DNA of 64,000 bases from contig NZ_OY782186.1 in assembly GCF_963677685.1 (NCBI RefSeq), positions 2,790,001 through 2,854,000 of the forward strand, read 5' to 3'. Source of the DNA: an uncultured Bacteroides sp. (GTDB lineage Bacteria > Bacteroidota > Bacteroidia > Bacteroidales > Bacteroidaceae). The position numbers and the translations under genes were made by a program. The notes under the pieces were generated by a model that was not told the DNA's origin, made no database searches, and saw nothing but the letters and a program-made list of their open reading frames with translations. This document shows positions 62,584 to 64,000 of this stretch, piece after piece. Numbering within the stretch: position 1 is the stretch's first letter; each line of letters opens with the position of its first letter.

Positions 62584-63873
62584 ATGACATTTGAACAATT
62601 AGATCTTATAGAGCCCATCTTGAAGGCTTTACAACAAGAGGGTTATACCTCCCCTACCCCTATACAAGAACAATCCATACCAATCTTACTTAAAGGAAAT
62701 GACCTTTTAGGATGTGCACAAACCGGAACAGGTAAAACTGCAGCTTTCTCAATTCCTATACTACAAAAACTGTATAAAACAGATAATAGAAAAGGGATCA
62801 AGGCATTAATAGTCACTCCAACAAGAGAGTTAGCAATTCAAATAGGAGAAAGCTTTGAGTCATATGGAAAATATACAGGGTTGCGTCATACCGTCATTTT
62901 TGGCGGAGTAGGTCAAAAGCAACAGACAGATGCTTTAAAAATTGGTGTACAGATACTTATTGCTACTCCTGGAAGATTAATAGACCTTGCAAATCAAGGA
63001 TTTATTTCATTAAAAGCACTGGATTTCTTTGTATTAGATGAAGCCGATCGCATGCTTGACATGGGCTTTATCCATGATATCAAACGTATTCTAAAACTAT
63101 TGCCAACAAAACGACAGACCCTCTTTTTCTCTGCAACAATGCCGCCTGAAATAGAAAAGCTAGCAAATTCCATGCTTACTCACCCACAAAAGGTGGAAGT
63201 CACCCCTGCTTCTTCAACTGTTGACATCATTTCCCAATCAATTTATCTTGTTGAAAAGAAAGAAAAAACGGATTTACTCATACACCTTTTAGAGGACAAA
63301 TCAATAGAATCAGCACTAGTATTTACTAGAACCAAACATGGGGCAGATAAACTATCACGCGTACTCAAAAAAGCAGGCATTCCGGCCGAAGCAATCCATG
63401 GAAACAAATCACAGAATGCTCGCCAACGAGCTTTAACCGATTTCAAAAGCCACAATTTACGTATTCTTATCGCAACGGATATTGCCGCACGTGGAATAGA
63501 TGTAGATATGCTTTCGCATGTTTTCAATTTTGAACTTCCAAATATACCTGAAACATATGTTCACCGAATTGGAAGGACTGGACGCGCAGGACATGAAGGT
63601 ATTGCTATTTCCTTTTGTTCAGCAGAAGAACGCCCTTACCTCAAGGATATTCAAAAATTAATAAAGAAAGCAATACCTGTAATAGCAAATCATCCGTTTA
63701 TAAGCATGGAGGGAATCAATGCTCAAAAAGAAAAAGAAGAAGAGATAAAAATAAAAGCTAAAGAAAAAAAAATATACCAAGGAAGTCGCAGCAATGGAGA
63801 TTATTGGAGGCGAAAAAAACAAGCTCCTCAAAACTCTAAAAAAACAAATAGCCCAAATATTAAGAATAAATAA
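62584..63873 (+). CDS. DEAD-box RNA helicase (RhlE-like)
   Basis: ATP-dependent RNA helicase of 429 aa. Q motif ([13 protein letters not shown]), motif [12 protein letters not shown], Ia [64 protein letters not shown] and [12 protein letters not shown] are all intact. The C-terminal tail (about 370-429) is short, lysine-rich and disordered, as in RhlE-type helicases of Bacteroidetes, and probably helps RNA binding. Likely acts in ribosome assembly or RNA turnover; no neighbouring gene narrows this down. Confidence 0.95.
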   Translation: MTFEQLDLIEPILKALQQEGYTSPTPIQEQSIPILLKGNDLLGCAQTGTGKTAAFSIPILQKLYKTDNRKGIKALIVTPTRELAIQIGESFESYGKYTGLRHTVIFGGVGQKQQTDALKIGVQILIATPGRLIDLANQGFISLKALDFFVLDEADRMLDMGFIHDIKRILKLLPTKRQTLFFSATMPPEIEKLANSMLTHPQKVEVTPASSTVDIISQSIYLVEKKEKTDLLIHLLEDKSIESALVFTRTKHGADKLSRVLKKAGIPAEAIHGNKSQNARQRALTDFKSHNLRILIATDIAARGIDVDMLSHVFNFELPNIPETYVHRIGRTGRAGHEGIAISFCSAEERPYLKDIQKLIKKAIPVIANHPFISMEGINAQKEKEEEIKIKAKEKKIYQGSRSNGDYWRRKKQAPQNSKKTNSPNIKNK

Positions 63874-63987
63874 AAACTATATAAAAAGGAAGTTGCTATT
63901 ATATTATAAATGAGAAGCTTTTATAGTGAACAATAAAATTGCACAATCTGTTAGATAATAATAAACATTTAAATAAGGAGGTTCCAA

Positions 63988-64000
63988 ATGAAAGGATTAA
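63988..64000 (+). CDS. Start of an unidentified gene (cut by window edge)
   Basis: An ATG at 63988 (Met-Lys-Gly-Leu) runs off the right edge, so the product cannot be named. It is preceded, with 5 nt between, by AAGGAGGT (63975-63982), a near-perfect Shine-Dalgarno sequence that is rare in Bacteroidetes. That spacing is my only evidence that this is a real start. Confidence 0.45.

Overview
The window comes from a member of the Bacteroidales, most likely a Bacteroides species. The evidence is a SusC/SusD pair with an ECF sigma/FecR switch, type V (FimA/Mfa1) fimbrial genes, many families largely confined to this order (DUF4301, DUF3575, DUF3868, DUF3869, TSCPD), and Bacteroidetes-type promoter elements (TAnnTTTG at -7, sometimes TTTG 19-21 bp upstream) in place of E. 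coli-like ones. Most of the DNA is AT-rich; the fimbrial block around 41.4-48 kb looks clearly richer in G+C.

Layout. 0-7.7 kb: purT (cut by the left edge) and a DUF4301 protein on the minus strand. Divergent from them run a RelA/SpoT protein with a ruined hydrolase site, diacylglycerol kinase and a GH95 glycosidase. 7.8-14.5 kb: SusD, SusC (with STN domain), FecR anti-sigma and ECF sigma, which form a glycan-uptake locus facing GH95. 14.9-26.8 kb: housekeeping and transport genes (MFS, panB, type II NADH dehydrogenase, HAD phosphatase, MATE, Crp/Fnr regulator, C-GCAxxG-C-C protein, mntH, TSCPD, YebC, pheT). 27-28 kb: an Hsp20 gene behind a sigma-54-like promoter with an upstream array of four repeated sites. 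28-35.9 kb: a tripartite ABC exporter operon (TolC, HlyD, two ATPases, two permeases, two small trailing genes) divergent from an AraC regulator. 36-48 kb: an eight-gene type V fimbria operon headed by an Rrf2-like regulator. Its upstream region is a 500-bp segment bounded by perfect 28-bp inverted repeats next to a tyrosine recombinase, i.e. a phase-variation switch. 48.6-53.6 kb: an HU-like protein and a four-gene envelope operon (YjbH-like, DUF3869, YjbH, OmpA). 53.7-64 kb: ruvX, def, a TPR protein, thrS-infC-rpmI-rplT, a structured RNA matching the 6S-like Bacteroidales-1 family, a SPOR lipoprotein, an SDR, a DEAD-box helicase and the first codons of a further gene.

How the parts work together. 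The strongest system is the fimbrial switch. The recombinase (47053-48078) is expected to flip 46406-46905. This segment carries promoter-like sequences in both orientations, so flipping should connect or disconnect a promoter from the operon that starts 40 bp beyond the left repeat. The operon encodes a major fimbrillin, an anchor, an accessory fimbrillin, two large tip-like lipoproteins with FISUMP-type C-termini and the DUF3868/DUF3575 assembly proteins. A second regulatory unit is the Hsp20 region, whose layout (GG-N10-GC promoter with helically spaced sites 150-230 bp upstream) is that expected for enhancer-dependent sigma-54 transcription. No CRISPR array, tRNA, rRNA or insertion sequence was seen.
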